From positions 1 to 64,000 of the forward strand of contig NZ_JAAKGT010000017.1 of assembly GCF_011043625.1 (NCBI RefSeq): a stretch of 64,000 nucleotides of DNA, written 5' to 3'. Both the position numbers and the translations under genes were made by a program. Shown in pieces: positions 16,337 through 25,658 of this stretch; within the stretch, counting starts at the first letter, position 1; each line of letters opens with the position of its first letter. This DNA comes from Caulobacter sp. 602-2. Lineage in GTDB: Bacteria; Pseudomonadota; Alphaproteobacteria; Caulobacterales; Caulobacteraceae. The notes below the pieces were generated by a model, which saw only the letters and a list, made by a program, of their open reading frames with translations, searched no databases and had not been told where the DNA came from.

Positions 16337-16373
16337 TATAGGCGCAATTGCGACTGAGTTTCAATCCTGAAAT
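16337..16373 (-). promoter_or_regulatory. Dyads upstream of the TonB receptor
   Basis: On the minus strand, TTTCAGGATTGAAA (5-4-5 inverted repeat) is followed by a CGCAATTGCG palindrome, 30-65 bases before the receptor start. Iron-uptake genes in this group are usually Fur-controlled. I cannot match these firmly to a Fur box. Confidence 0.3.
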
Positions 16374-16389
16374 CTTGTCCGACAGACGA

Positions 16390-16797
16390 TCAGCCGCCCT
16401 GCTCCATCGCGGCCATGTCCATGTACATCACCTCCCAGACGTGGCCGTCGGGGTCCTGGAAGCTGGCGCCGTACATCGGACCCATGTCCATGATCGGCTT
16501 CCACGCCTTGCCGCCGTTGGCCAGGGCCTTGGCCAGCAGATCGTCGACCTCCTCGCGGCTGCCGGCCGAAAGGCAGGTCAGGACCTCGGTGGCCGCATGG
16601 GCGTCGCTGATCTCGCCGGTGATGAACTGGCGGAACTTGTCGTGCGTCAGCAGCATCACGAAGATCGTCTCCGACACCACCACGCAGGCGGCGGTCTCGT
16701 CGCTGAACTGCGGATTGATGGAAAAGCCCAGGGCCTCGAAGAAGGCCTTGGAACGACCAAGATCGGCGACCGGCAGGTTGACGAAGATCATGCGCAT
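16390..16797 (-). CDS. VOC-superfamily (glyoxalase-like) protein
   Basis: The 135-residue protein shows the vicinal-oxygen-chelate fold pattern: MRMIFVNLPVADLGRSKAFFEALGF at the start and ASFQDPDGHVWEVMYMD at the end. It belongs to the lactoylglutathione-lyase-like group whose members often occur as small stand-alone enzymes or binding proteins. The C-terminal His and Glu in GHVWEV are candidate metal ligands. Substrate unknown. It sits between the acetyltransferase and the TonB receptor, all on the minus strand. Confidence 0.88.
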   Translation of the reverse strand: MRMIFVNLPVADLGRSKAFFEALGFSINPQFSDETAACVVVSETIFVMLLTHDKFRQFITGEISDAHAATEVLTCLSAGSREEVDDLLAKALANGGKAWKPIMDMGPMYGASFQDPDGHVWEVMYMDMAAMEQGG

Positions 16798-16892
16798 GGT
16801 GGCGGCTCCCTAGTGTTGGTTGTCGGGCCAAGGACGCGCGCGGCGGCCCCGTCCCGACAGCTTGCCCGAACTTTTTGTCGGGCTTTTTGTCT

Positions 16893-17447
16893 TCAGGCCT
16901 TCACGCGGGCCGGATTGCCGACCGCCGTCGCGCCGGCCGGCACGTCGCGGGTGACCACCGCCCCCGCCCCGATCACCGCGCCGTCGCCGATGGTCACGCC
17001 CGGGACGATGATCGCCCCGCCGCCGATCCAGACGTCCTTGCCGATGATCACCGGCCGCCCGAACTCCAGACCCGTCTTGCGGGTGTCGGCGTCGCGCGGG
17101 TGGTCGGCGGCGAAGATCTTCACGTGCGGGCCGATCATGGTGCGGTCGCCGATGGTCACGGCCACCACGTCCAGGATCACGCAGCCGAAGTTCATGAACA
17201 CCCCGTCGCCCAGGGTGATGTTGTAGCCGTAGTCGCAATGGAACGGCGCGCGGATGTTGGCCCCGCTCCCGACGCTGGCGAAGCGCTCGGCCAGCAGGAC
17301 CTGCCGCTGGGCGATCGTCTGGCCGGGCGCGTTGTAGCGCTCCATCCAGGCCAGGGCCTGTTCCTGGTCGGCGACGATCTCGGCGTCCATCGGGTCGTAG
17401 AGATCGCCGGCCAGCATGCGCTCTTTGTGGGTGCGATTGTCGGTCAA
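16893..17447 (-). CDS. Sugar O-acetyltransferase (maltose/galactoside type)
   Basis: The 184-residue enzyme has an N-terminal Mac domain (HKERMLAGDLYDPMDAEI) and a left-handed parallel beta-helix made of hexapeptide repeats (IGDRTMIGPHVKI, IGKDVWIGGGAIIVPGVTIGD). The active-site His lies in FAADHPRDADTR. It transfers acetyl from acetyl-CoA to sugars such as maltose or glucose. A longer frame exists, but the TTG at 17447 is chosen because GGAGG lies just upstream and it gives the normal family length. The exact sugar is not predictable. Confidence 0.88.
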   Translation of the reverse strand: MTDNRTHKERMLAGDLYDPMDAEIVADQEQALAWMERYNAPGQTIAQRQVLLAERFASVGSGANIRAPFHCDYGYNITLGDGVFMNFGCVILDVVAVTIGDRTMIGPHVKIFAADHPRDADTRKTGLEFGRPVIIGKDVWIGGGAIIVPGVTIGDGAVIGAGAVVTRDVPAGATAVGNPARVKA

Positions 17448-17641
17448 GGCGGCCTCCGTATACGAAACAGACCCCGGGGATGGACCGGCGGCGAGCTGCA
17501 AACAATGAAAAACGGACCCCAGCCCGCCTGATCGCCTGTCGAGCGCTCACGCAATGGGAACATCCGCTCCCGGAGCGCAGCCGAAAGTTGCCCCCACGGT
17601 TAGCTTGGCTATTGTCCGCGCGAGTACCAAGGGGGCTTTCG

Positions 17642-20600
17642 ATGAGAGTTTTGAGCATCGCCGCGGCGATCCTGGCCGCGGCCGGGAGCGCGCACGCCGG
17701 ATCGCGCACGGTCCTTTACGGCCCGGCGCCGTCGTGGATCTCGCCGCCGCCCGCTCCCACCGGAACCGCCGCCCCGGACGGCGCGGCCGTGCAGGTGCTC
17801 TACACCGACACCCAGATCCGCATCGGGGCCGACGGCGACGAGTTCTACACCGCCTACCGGATGAAGATCCTCAAGCCCGAGGCCCTGTCCATCGGCAACG
17901 TCTCGGCGGTGTGGAACCCCAGCTCCGACGACCTGAAGGTCCACCGCCTGCGCATCCTGCGCGACGGGCGCGAGATCGACATCCTGGCCAAGACCAAGTT
18001 CACCGTGCTCCAGCGCGAGAACAACCTGGAAATGTCGACGCTGTCGGGCGACCTGACCGCCACGCTGCAGGCGCCGGGCCTGCAGGTGGGCGACGAGGTC
18101 GAGTTCGCCGCCACCACCAAGCGCCGCGACCCCACCCTGGGCCAGCATTCGCAAGGCGGCATGGTCCTGCCGCCGACCGAGACCGCCGGCGCCTACCGCA
18201 TGCGGCTGACCTGGCCCAAGGGCCGCGACCTGACCTGGCGCGCCACGCCCGACCTGGGCGCCCTGAAGCCTGTGGAACAGGGCTCCGACTACGTCCTCGA
18301 CGTCGAGATGCGCGACCCCAAGAGCGCCATCGCCACCGACGGCGCGCCGCTGCGCTACAACATGCGGCGGCTCGTGCAGTTCAGCGGCTTTTCCGACTGG
18401 GCCGACGTCTCCCACCTGATGCTGCCGCTGTACGAGCAGACCTCGGCCCTGGCGCCCAATTCGCCGATCAAGGCCGAGGCGGACCGCATCGCCGCCTCCA
18501 CGACCGATCCGCTGGCCCGCGCCACCGCGGCCCTCGCCCTCGTCCAGGAGCGCATCCGCTATGTCTTCGTCGGGCTCGACGACGGGGCCTATCGCCCGGC
18601 GAGCGCCGACGAGACCTGGAAGCGCCGCTACGGCGACTGCAAGGGCAAGACCGTGCTGCTGCTGGCCCTGCTGCGCGAGCTGGGCGTGCCGGCCGAGGCG
18701 GTGCTGGTCAACACCCAGAGCGACGACGGCGTCAACGAGCGCCTGCCCATCGCCGCGGCCTTCGACCACGTGCTGGTCCGCGCCGTGATCGACGGCCGGA
18801 CCTACTGGCTGGACGGCACCCGCATGGGCGACACCGACCTGACCCGCCTGCCCGAACCGTCGTTCCGCTGGGTCCTGCCGCTGCGCGCGGGCGCGGTGTC
18901 GCTGGAGCCCGTGGCCGCCGTGCCGCCGGTCCTGGCCGAGGGCGCGATGGCCCTGACCATCGACGCCTCGCGCGGCGTGGACAAGCCGGCCCGGGTCAGC
19001 GGCGAGCAGATCATCCGCGGCGACGCCGCCTTCGGCTTCAAGGTCGGCATGTCCCAGCTGTCGAAGGACGACGCCGAGCGCAAGCTCAAGGCCTATTGGG
19101 CGGACTCCTACACCTGGGTCGATCCCGAGACCGTCGCCTGGCGCTATGACGAGGCTCGCAACACCGTGATCCTGACCTTCGAGGGCGAAGGCGAGATGGA
19201 GTGGGAAGGCGACGCCGAGAACGGCCGCTACTACTACCTCAACATCGTCGGCTTCGGCGCGCCCGCGCCGCTGCGGCGTCCGCGCGAGCAGGACCAGACC
19301 GCGCCCTGGATGACCGACTTCCCCAGCTACAACCGCTGGAGCGCCACCGTGCGCCTGCCGCCGGAGAAGGACGGCTGGAAGTGGGGCTATGCGATGGACT
19401 CGATCAACGCGTTGATCGGCGGCGTGTCCTACGAACGCGAGACGTTCATGGACCACGGCGTGCTGCGCGCGGTCACCAGCCGCCGCACCCTCGTGCCGGA
19501 GATCAGCGCCGAAGAGGCCAAGCTGGTGGGCAAGCAGGCCAGCAAGTTCGACGACCAGGTGCCGCGGATCTATCAGTTCAAGGCCGACCCGAAGGAGACC
19601 GCCAAGACCGCCTGGCCGATCGCCATCGCCAAGGCCGACGACGGGACCGTGCTCGCCGGGATCGGCGACTATCTCTACGCCGACGACCAGTACGACAACG
19701 CCCTGCTGGCCTACGAGCGCGCCCTGACGGTCAGCCCGGGCTTCCGCCTGGCCGTGCGCGGCAAGACCGACGTGCTGCGCGAGCGGGACGGCGACGCCAA
19801 GGCCCTGGCCTACGCGACCGCGGCGCTGAAGGCCGACGACGATCCCGTGCTGGCCATCAAGCGCGCGATCCTGCTGATCCGCATGGGCAGGGCCGCCGAA
19901 GGCATGGCCGCGCTCGAGGCGGCCTACGCCGCCAACACCGACGACGCCGAGGTGGTCGGGGCCTATTCCGACGCCATGGTGCGGCAGAACCTTCTCGACA
20001 AGGCCCTGGCCTCGGCCGACGCCGCCATCAAGCTGGAGCCCGAAAGCGCGCTGCAGCGCCGCCGGCGGGCCGCGGTCCTGATCGTGATGAACCGCCCGGC
20101 CGACGCGCTGGTCGACTTCGACACCGCGCTACGGCTGGAGCCGACGGCCTACCAGAACCTGCTCAACCGCGCCGAGGCCTACCGGCGGCTGGGCCGGCTG
20201 GACGACGCCGTGGCCGACCTCGACGAGGCCGATCGCATGGCCCCGACGGAGGTCGGCGCGCTGGACCAGCGCGAACGGCTGCTGCGGCTTTCCGGGCGCG
20301 GCGTCGAGGCCGCCGCGCTCTACGACGCCCGCATCCCCGACGACACCGACGGCCAGGTGTTCAACAGCCGCTGCTGGTCGCGCGCGCTGGCAGGCGTCGA
20401 GCTGGCCAAGGCCGAGGCCGACTGCGCCGAAGCCGTCAAGCGCTCGCCCAGCGCGGCCGGTTTCTGGGACAGCTATGCCCTGGTGGCCCTGCGCGACGGC
20501 CGGCTCGACGAGGCGGTGCGCCGCTACGACACGGCGCTGAAGTACGACGCCAAGCTGTCGGAGGCGCTGTTCGGCCGGGGCCTGACGAAGCTGCGCAAGG

Positions 20601-20695
20601 GCGACGAGGCGGGCGGGCGTGGCGACATCGCCGCGGCCGAAGCGATCTATCCGCTGGCCGGGCGCGAGCTGGCCGAGGCCGGCCTCAAGCCCTGA
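17642..20695 (+). CDS. Exported DUF3857-transglutaminase-TPR protein
   Basis: The 1017-residue protein starts MRVLSIAAAILAAAGSAHAG, a signal peptide, after an AAGGGGG ribosome site. A DUF3857 beta domain (about 60-250) is followed by a transglutaminase-like core with an intact triad: Cys333 (RRYGDCKGKT), His376 (AAFDHVLV) and Asp391 (YWLDGT). The C-terminal half from about residue 670 holds around nine tetratricopeptide repeats. DUF3857-transglutaminase proteins are periplasmic and of unproven substrate; protease or amide-cleaving activity on the envelope is possible. Longer upstream in-frame sequence lacks coding character. Confidence 0.9.
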   Translation: MRVLSIAAAILAAAGSAHAGSRTVLYGPAPSWISPPPAPTGTAAPDGAAVQVLYTDTQIRIGADGDEFYTAYRMKILKPEALSIGNVSAVWNPSSDDLKVHRLRILRDGREIDILAKTKFTVLQRENNLEMSTLSGDLTATLQAPGLQVGDEVEFAATTKRRDPTLGQHSQGGMVLPPTETAGAYRMRLTWPKGRDLTWRATPDLGALKPVEQGSDYVLDVEMRDPKSAIATDGAPLRYNMRRLVQFSGFSDWADVSHLMLPLYEQTSALAPNSPIKAEADRIAASTTDPLARATAALALVQERIRYVFVGLDDGAYRPASADETWKRRYGDCKGKTVLLLALLRELGVPAEAVLVNTQSDDGVNERLPIAAAFDHVLVRAVIDGRTYWLDGTRMGDTDLTRLPEPSFRWVLPLRAGAVSLEPVAAVPPVLAEGAMALTIDASRGVDKPARVSGEQIIRGDAAFGFKVGMSQLSKDDAERKLKAYWADSYTWVDPETVAWRYDEARNTVILTFEGEGEMEWEGDAENGRYYYLNIVGFGAPAPLRRPREQDQTAPWMTDFPSYNRWSATVRLPPEKDGWKWGYAMDSINALIGGVSYERETFMDHGVLRAVTSRRTLVPEISAEEAKLVGKQASKFDDQVPRIYQFKADPKETAKTAWPIAIAKADDGTVLAGIGDYLYADDQYDNALLAYERALTVSPGFRLAVRGKTDVLRERDGDAKALAYATAALKADDDPVLAIKRAILLIRMGRAAEGMAALEAAYAANTDDAEVVGAYSDAMVRQNLLDKALASADAAIKLEPESALQRRRRAAVLIVMNRPADALVDFDTALRLEPTAYQNLLNRAEAYRRLGRLDDAVADLDEADRMAPTEVGALDQRERLLRLSGRGVEAAALYDARIPDDTDGQVFNSRCWSRALAGVELAKAEADCAEAVKRSPSAAGFWDSYALVALRDGRLDEAVRRYDTALKYDAKLSEALFGRGLTKLRKGDEAGGRGDIAAAEAIYPLAGRELAEAGLKP

Positions 20696-21574
20696 TCACC
20701 CCTCCCCCAGCCGCCGCGCCAGGGCCGCCACGAACAGGCGGACCTTGGCCGGCGCCTGGCGGGCCGTGGGATAGACGGCCCAGATCGACCACCCCGGCAG
20801 GGCGGCGTCCTCAAGCGGCAGTTCGACCAGGCGTCCGGCGGCCACCTCGTCGCGCACGTCCCAGGCCGACAGCGGCGTGACGCCCAGCGCGCCCAGGCAG
20901 GCCTGGTGCAGCCCTTCAACCCCGCTGGCGGTGAAGCGGCCGGCGATCTTCTGCTGCACCTGACGGCCGCCCGCCTCGAAGGCCCAGTGCGTGGCGCCGC
21001 TCATCACCAGGCAGTCGTGCTCGGCCAGGTCGGCGAGCTTTCGGGGCACGCCGCGTCGCTGCAGATAGTCCGGCGCGGCGTAGAGGGCGCGCGGATTGTC
21101 GGCCAGGCGGCGGGCGACCAGCGAGTTGTCGCGCAGCGGGGCGATGCGGACGGCCAGGTCGACGCCGCCGGCGACGATGTCGACCACGCTGTCGGTCAGC
21201 AGCAGGTCGATCGAGACCTCGGGATTGGCGTGCATGAACTCCGCCGCCGCCGGCGCCACCACCTTGCGACCGAAGGCGGCCGAGGCGGTGATCCGCAGCA
21301 GGCCCGAGGCCCCGGCGTCGGACGGCCTGATGGCCGCGCGAGCCGCGGCCTCGCCCTCCAGCATGGCCTGGGCGTGCGGCAGGAAGGCCTCACCCTCGGT
21401 GGTCAGCGACAGCGAGCGGGTGGTGCGATGCACCAGCCTGGCCCCGACCTCCTGCTCCAGCGCCGCCATGCGGCGCGAGGCGGCCATCGGGGTGATGCCG
21501 AGACGCCGCGCGGCGCCCGCCAGGCTGCCGGCCCGGGCCGCTTCCACGAAGACGCCGACGTCGGCGAGATCCAT
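20696..21574 (-). CDS. LysR-family transcriptional regulator
   Basis: The 292-residue regulator has the helix-turn-helix FVEAARAGSLAGAARRLGITPMAAS (residues about 8-35) and a periplasmic-binding-like effector domain (LRITASAAFGRKVVAPAAAEFM, VDLAVRIAPLRDNSLVARRL). It belongs to the group close to DmlR/YafC-like regulators. It is divergent from the MFS gene, its likely target. Its stop is directly adjacent to the stop of the transglutaminase gene. Confidence 0.92.
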   Translation of the reverse strand: MDLADVGVFVEAARAGSLAGAARRLGITPMAASRRMAALEQEVGARLVHRTTRSLSLTTEGEAFLPHAQAMLEGEAAARAAIRPSDAGASGLLRITASAAFGRKVVAPAAAEFMHANPEVSIDLLLTDSVVDIVAGGVDLAVRIAPLRDNSLVARRLADNPRALYAAPDYLQRRGVPRKLADLAEHDCLVMSGATHWAFEAGGRQVQQKIAGRFTASGVEGLHQACLGALGVTPLSAWDVRDEVAAGRLVELPLEDAALPGWSIWAVYPTARQAPAKVRLFVAALARRLGEG

Positions 21575-21705
21575 TCTATCGAATTCCGTTATGCTAGCTT
21601 ACCACAAAGCCATACTATAAACGATCATGGGATGCTCTATATAGCTCGGCGACTGACACGGAACGCCGCCCCCTCCCCCCCAACCCGGGCGGCCTGGAGC
21701 CGATC
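21575..21705. promoter_or_regulatory. Divergent LysR/MFS promoter region
   Basis: This 131-base gap is clearly AT-richer than its surroundings in its first half. It contains TATGCTAGCTTACCACAAAG followed by CCATACTATAAAC. The TATG...CATA dyad is a candidate LysR box. The assignment rests on position and composition. Confidence 0.35.
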
Positions 21706-22887
21706 ATGAGCACCGCCGCCCTTCCCGCTGACTCCACGCCCGCCCTGGGCCGGGGCCTGACCTTCGCCATGGCCGCCGCCGCCGGCCTGGCCGTGGCCAA
21801 CATCTACTACAACCAGCCGATGCTGGGCCTGATCGAGCGCGACCTGCCCGGCGCGGCGACCGCCTTCGTGCCTACCGCCACCCAGTTGGGCTACGCCGCC
21901 GGCCTCTTCCTGCTGACGCCGCTGGGCGACCGGATGGAACGCAAGAGCCTGATCGTCGGCCAGTTCCTGGTGCTGGCCGCGGCCCTGGTCGCCGCCGCCC
22001 TGGCGCCGAGCACAGCCCTCCTGCTGCTGGCCTCGCTGCTGGTCGGGGCCGGGGCCACGGTGGCCCAGCAGATCGTGCCCTTCGCCGCCCACCTGTCGGC
22101 GCCCGAAAAGCGCGGCGCCACGGTCGGCACGGTGATGTCGGGCTTGCTGTGCGGCATCCTGCTTTCGCGCACCCTGGCCGGGTTCGTGGCCACCCACGGC
22201 GGCTGGCGGGCGATGTTCTGGCTGGGCGCGCCGATCGCCCTGGCCGCCGCGGCCTTGATGGCTGTCGCCCTGCCGCGCAGCAAGCCCGACACCGACCTCT
22301 CCTACGCCGAACTGCTGGCTTCGCTGGGCAAGCTGTGGCGCGAGTTCCCGGAACTGCGCCTGGCGGCCCTGACCCAGGCCAGCCTGTTCGCCGCCTTCAC
22401 CGCCTTCTGGACCATCCTGGCCCTGCAACTGCAGCAGCGCTTCTCGCTCGGCGCCGACGTGGCCGGCCTGTTCGGGATCGTCGGCGTGGTCGGCGTGCTG
22501 GCCGCCCCGGTCGCCGGTCGTGTCGCCGACAAGCGCGGCCCGCACCTGACCATCGCGCTGGGCGCGGTGCTGACCCTGGCCTCCTGGATCCTGTTTGGAA
22601 CCTGGGTTTCGATCGCTGGCCTGCTGGTGGGCGTCGTGCTGCTCGACTTCGCGGTGCAGGGCTCTCTGGTCTCGAACCAGCACCTGGTCTACGCCCTGCG
22701 CCCCGAAGCCCGGGCGCGACTGAACACCCTGTTCATGGGCGGGATGTTCCTGGGCGGCGCGGCCGGCTCGGCCGCCGCCGCGGCGGCCTGGAACCTGGGC
22801 GGCTGGAGCAGCGTGGCCCTGATGGGCGCGGGCCTGGCGGCCATCGCCACCGTGCTGCAGATGACGAGCCTGAAGCGGCGGCGCTGA
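21706..22887 (+). CDS. MFS transporter, DHA1-like
   Basis: The 393-residue inner-membrane protein has twelve predicted helices. It carries the loop 2-3 signature in LTPLGDRMERKSLIVGQ (G-x-x-x-D-R-x-E-R-K) and the antiporter-like GAGATVAQQIVPFAA. The second half begins with VAGRVADKRGP. It resembles YnfM/YgaY-type proton-driven exporters of small molecules. The divergent LysR regulator probably controls it in response to the exported compound. ATG follows a CC-rich stretch with a weak ribosome site. Confidence 0.9.
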   Translation: MSTAALPADSTPALGRGLTFAMAAAAGLAVANIYYNQPMLGLIERDLPGAATAFVPTATQLGYAAGLFLLTPLGDRMERKSLIVGQFLVLAAALVAAALAPSTALLLLASLLVGAGATVAQQIVPFAAHLSAPEKRGATVGTVMSGLLCGILLSRTLAGFVATHGGWRAMFWLGAPIALAAAALMAVALPRSKPDTDLSYAELLASLGKLWREFPELRLAALTQASLFAAFTAFWTILALQLQQRFSLGADVAGLFGIVGVVGVLAAPVAGRVADKRGPHLTIALGAVLTLASWILFGTWVSIAGLLVGVVLLDFAVQGSLVSNQHLVYALRPEARARLNTLFMGGMFLGGAAGSAAAAAAWNLGGWSSVALMGAGLAAIATVLQMTSLKRRR

Positions 22888-22903
22888 GGCCGCCGCGCAC
22901 GCC

Positions 22904-23833
22904 TCACTCCGTCGAGTGCTCGACCGCCAGGGCCAGGTCGAGCGCCCGGGCGGCTTCCTCGCCGGTGACCACGGGACGCGGAGCCTCGCCGCGCACGGCC
23001 TTGAGGAAGCCGGCGACGCTCTGGCCCAGGGGATCCTTGCCGGCCGGGGTCTCGGTGAAGTCCTCGATCAGCGGGAACGGGGTGGTGTTGCGGAAGGTGC
23101 GGGCCAGGAAGTCGATCTCGACCTCGCCCGAGGGATAGACCACCTTCATCGTCCGCTCGCGGGCCTGCGCCACGCGCGAGCTGTCGAACACGGCGGTGAA
23201 GCCGTTGGCGAAGGTCGCCTCGACCTTCACCCAGTCCAGGCCATAGCCGCGATCGGCCTCGCCCTCGCCTTCCACCGCCACCGGATCGGCGGCGCACAAC
23301 GCCAGGGCCAGATCGATGTCGTGGATCATCAGGTCCAGCACCACCGAGACGTCGAGATTGCGGTCCGACGGCGTGCCGCGACGCACCGCCTCAAGGCGGG
23401 TGGGCTGCTCGGGAATGTCCAGCAGGCCCATGGCCTGGAACACGACCCGTTCCTGGTGGCCGCAGGCCAGCGGCACGCCGGCCTTGGCGGCGGCGGCGAT
23501 CAGGGCGTCGGCGTCTTCGGGGCTCACCGCCAGCGGCTTTTCGGAATAGACCGGCTTGCCCGCCTTCAGCGCCGCCAGCGCCGCCTTGGCGTGGTGCACG
23601 GCCGGCGTGGCGACGGTGACGACGTCGACGGCGGCCAGGAAGGCGTCCATGTCGTCGAAGGCCGCCGCGCCCAGCGAGCCGGCCAGGGCCTGCGCACGCG
23701 AGAGGTCGATGTCGAACACAGCCACGAGCTCGACGCCCGGCAGCTCGACATATTTCTTCGCGTGGTAGCCACCGAACACGCCGGCGCCGACAACACCGGC
23801 TTTGAGGGCTTGGACTTGCGCTTCTTGGGTCAT
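22904..23833 (-). CDS. Gfo/Idh/MocA-family oxidoreductase
   Basis: The 309-residue enzyme has an N-terminal Rossmann fold (KAGVVGAGVFGGYHAKKYVEL), the family motif KPVYSEKPLAVSPEDADAL with the catalytic-region EKP, and a C-terminal alpha/beta substrate domain (VVLDLMIHDIDLAL with the conserved His-Asp). It oxidises a hydroxyl of a sugar or inositol-like substrate with NAD(P). It is convergent with the MFS gene (16-base gap) and divergent from the zinc-free MDR gene. Substrate unknown. Confidence 0.9.
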   Translation of the reverse strand: MTQEAQVQALKAGVVGAGVFGGYHAKKYVELPGVELVAVFDIDLSRAQALAGSLGAAAFDDMDAFLAAVDVVTVATPAVHHAKAALAALKAGKPVYSEKPLAVSPEDADALIAAAAKAGVPLACGHQERVVFQAMGLLDIPEQPTRLEAVRRGTPSDRNLDVSVVLDLMIHDIDLALALCAADPVAVEGEGEADRGYGLDWVKVEATFANGFTAVFDSSRVAQARERTMKVVYPSGEVEIDFLARTFRNTTPFPLIEDFTETPAGKDPLGQSVAGFLKAVRGEAPRPVVTGEEAARALDLALAVEHSTE

Positions 23834-23896
23834 GGGCCCGTCTCTAGCCGCTTCGACGAAGCGCGAAAAGCTTTGGCGGCGGAGACGAGCCAGCGC

Positions 23897-23914
23897 TAAA
23901 CATTCGTTTGAACC
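23897..23914 (+). promoter_or_regulatory. Shared dyad CAAAC-N4-GTT, site A
   Basis: The minus-strand reading GGTTCAAACGAATGTTTA matches site B at 40853 in 16 of 18 positions. It contains the dyad AAAC-N4-GTTT and ends 21 bases before the MDR-family gene start. Spacing and symmetry suit a TetR-type operator. Confidence 0.5.
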
Positions 23915-23935
23915 AGAACATTAAGGGAGGTCGCC

Positions 23936-24961
23936 ATGACCACGTCGCGTGAGATCCGCCTCAAGAGCCGCCCCGTCGGCGTGCCGACCGCCGAGAACTT
24001 CGAACTGGCCAGCGTCGAGCTGCCGCCGCCCGGCGACGGCGAGATCCAGGTCAGGAACCTCTACATGTCGGTCGACCCCTACATGCGCGGCCGCATGACC
24101 GACCGGAAGAGCTACGTGCCGCCGTTCGAACTGGGCAAGGCCCTGCAGGGCGGCGCGGTGGGCGAGGTCACGGCCTCCAACGATCCGGACTTCAAGGTCG
24201 GCGACATCGTCAGCTCGATGTTCGGCTGGCGCGAGGCCTACAACGCCAATCCCAAGGCCCTGGCCGCCGCCGGCCCGATGGGCGGGATCATGCGCCTGAG
24301 CACCCACGGCATGCCGCCCCAGACCTTCCTGGGCGTGGCCGGCATGCCCGGCATGACCGCCTATGCCGGCCTGCTGCGCGTGGCCGCCCTCAAGGAAGGC
24401 GACATCGTCTTCGTCTCGGCCGCCGCCGGTGCGGTGGGCTCGGTCGTCTGCCAGATCGCCAAGATCAAGGGCCACACGGTGATCGGCTCGGCCGGCGGGC
24501 CCGAGAAGGTCGCCTTCCTAAAGGAGATCGGCGTCGACCACGTGATCGACTACAAGGCCACCCCCGACGTGACCGCCGAACTGGCCAAGGTCGCCCCCAA
24601 GGGCATCGACGTCTATTTCGAGAACGTCGGCGGCGTGCACCTGGAAGCCGCCCTCAATTCGGCCCGCCCCTTTGGCCGCTTCGCCCTGTGCGGAATGATC
24701 TCGCAGTACAACGAGACCGGCCGCCCGACCGGCCCGGCCAACATCATCCAGGCGGTGGGCAAGAGCCTGCGGCTGGAGGGCTTCATCGTCTCCAACCACT
24801 ACGACCTGTTCCCGGCCTTCGTCCGCGACATGGCCGACTGGATCAATTCCGGGAAGCTGACCTGGAAGGAGACCGTGGTCGAAGGCGTCGAGCGCGCCCC
24901 CGAAGCCTTCATCAAGCTGTTCTCGGGCGAGAACCTCGGGAAGATGCTGGTGAAGCTGTAG
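23936..24961 (+). CDS. NADP-dependent zinc-free MDR oxidoreductase (alkenal/enone reductase type)
   Basis: The 341-residue protein belongs to the leukotriene-B4-dehydrogenase/CurA branch of medium-chain reductases. It has the substrate domain signature YMSVDPYMRGRM, the nucleotide-binding AAAGAVGSVVCQIAKIKG and the GIDVYFENVGG motif. There is no structural or catalytic zinc cysteine cluster. It reduces alpha,beta-unsaturated carbonyls with NADPH, a detoxification role. A strong GGGAGG ribosome site precedes the ATG. The palindromic site A lies 21 bases upstream and may bind a TetR-type repressor. Confidence 0.92.
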   Translation: MTTSREIRLKSRPVGVPTAENFELASVELPPPGDGEIQVRNLYMSVDPYMRGRMTDRKSYVPPFELGKALQGGAVGEVTASNDPDFKVGDIVSSMFGWREAYNANPKALAAAGPMGGIMRLSTHGMPPQTFLGVAGMPGMTAYAGLLRVAALKEGDIVFVSAAAGAVGSVVCQIAKIKGHTVIGSAGGPEKVAFLKEIGVDHVIDYKATPDVTAELAKVAPKGIDVYFENVGGVHLEAALNSARPFGRFALCGMISQYNETGRPTGPANIIQAVGKSLRLEGFIVSNHYDLFPAFVRDMADWINSGKLTWKETVVEGVERAPEAFIKLFSGENLGKMLVKL

Positions 24962-24970
24962 GGGGCTCTT

Positions 24971-25092
24971 AGATCCTCCCCCTGAAGGGGGAGGTGGCCC
25001 GAAGGGCCGGAGGGGGAAGCGGCATCTGAGCCGCAGCAGTCACTTCCCCCTCAGTCGCTTCGCGACAGCTCCCCCTTCAGGGGGGAGCATCC
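24971..25092. repeat. Intergenic palindromic repeat, family 1, copy 2
   Basis: It is nearly identical to the element at 1-112: CCCCCTGAAGGGGGAGGTGG...GGAGGGGGAAG, then CTTCCCCCTCAGTCGCTTCG and CGACAGCTCCCCCTTCAGGG. The outer arms pair, giving one long hairpin between two convergent genes, and may act as a transcription barrier for both. Confidence 0.9.
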
Positions 25093-25094
25093 TT

Positions 25095-25445
25095 CTACCG
25101 CCCCCGCATCTCGGTCAGTTCCCAGCCCTCGCCGACGGCGACCTTGCGGAACTTGAACGTCACGCGCGCGCCGGGCTCCAGCGGGGCCTCGGCCAGCACG
25201 TCGCCATAGGCCTGGAAAGTGGTGCGGCCGGCGGCCAGCGGCGCGGCGCTCGCGCCGTCGTGATCGAGCGTGAGCACCTGGCCTTCGATCGCGGCGATCA
25301 CGCCCTGAGTCTCATGCTGCGGCGCCGTCGAGATCGGCGGCGCGGGCTGGGCGGCGGGCGATTTCGAACCCTGGCCCTTGTCGCCCGGTCCGCAACCGGC
25401 CAGGGCCGAAACCACGATAAGCGCAAAAACAGCCTTGAATTTCAT
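25095..25445 (-). CDS. CusF-like small lipoprotein
   Basis: The 116-residue protein starts MKFKAVFALIVVSALAGC, a lipoprotein signal with Cys18 as the acylation site. The mature part ends with a compact beta-barrel-like stretch (QGVIAAIEGQVLTLDHDG ... LEPGARVTFKFR) that follows the CusF/copper-binding OB-like pattern. The usual Met and Trp copper ligands are not evident, so metal binding is doubtful. The start is the ATG just before the signal; a longer frame reading through upstream sequence is unlikely. Confidence 0.78.
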   Translation of the reverse strand: MKFKAVFALIVVSALAGCGPGDKGQGSKSPAAQPAPPISTAPQHETQGVIAAIEGQVLTLDHDGASAAPLAAGRTTFQAYGDVLAEAPLEPGARVTFKFRKVAVGEGWELTEMRGR

Positions 25446-25658
25446 AAGCTTGCTCAATTCTCCAAGGCCTCCCCGCGGCCCAGTTATGCGCATTTGCACA
25501 ATTTTTTCGCCGCACCTGCGAAATGGATCACATTTTCGATAGCGATTTCGTGATCGAAGTTTTACTCTAACTGCGTCGGCGGTTTTCCTCCGCCGGACTT
25601 CGTTCAACGCCAGACCCTTGCTGAACGCGCCCGATCCCTAGCGGACCGGAGGCGTCCC

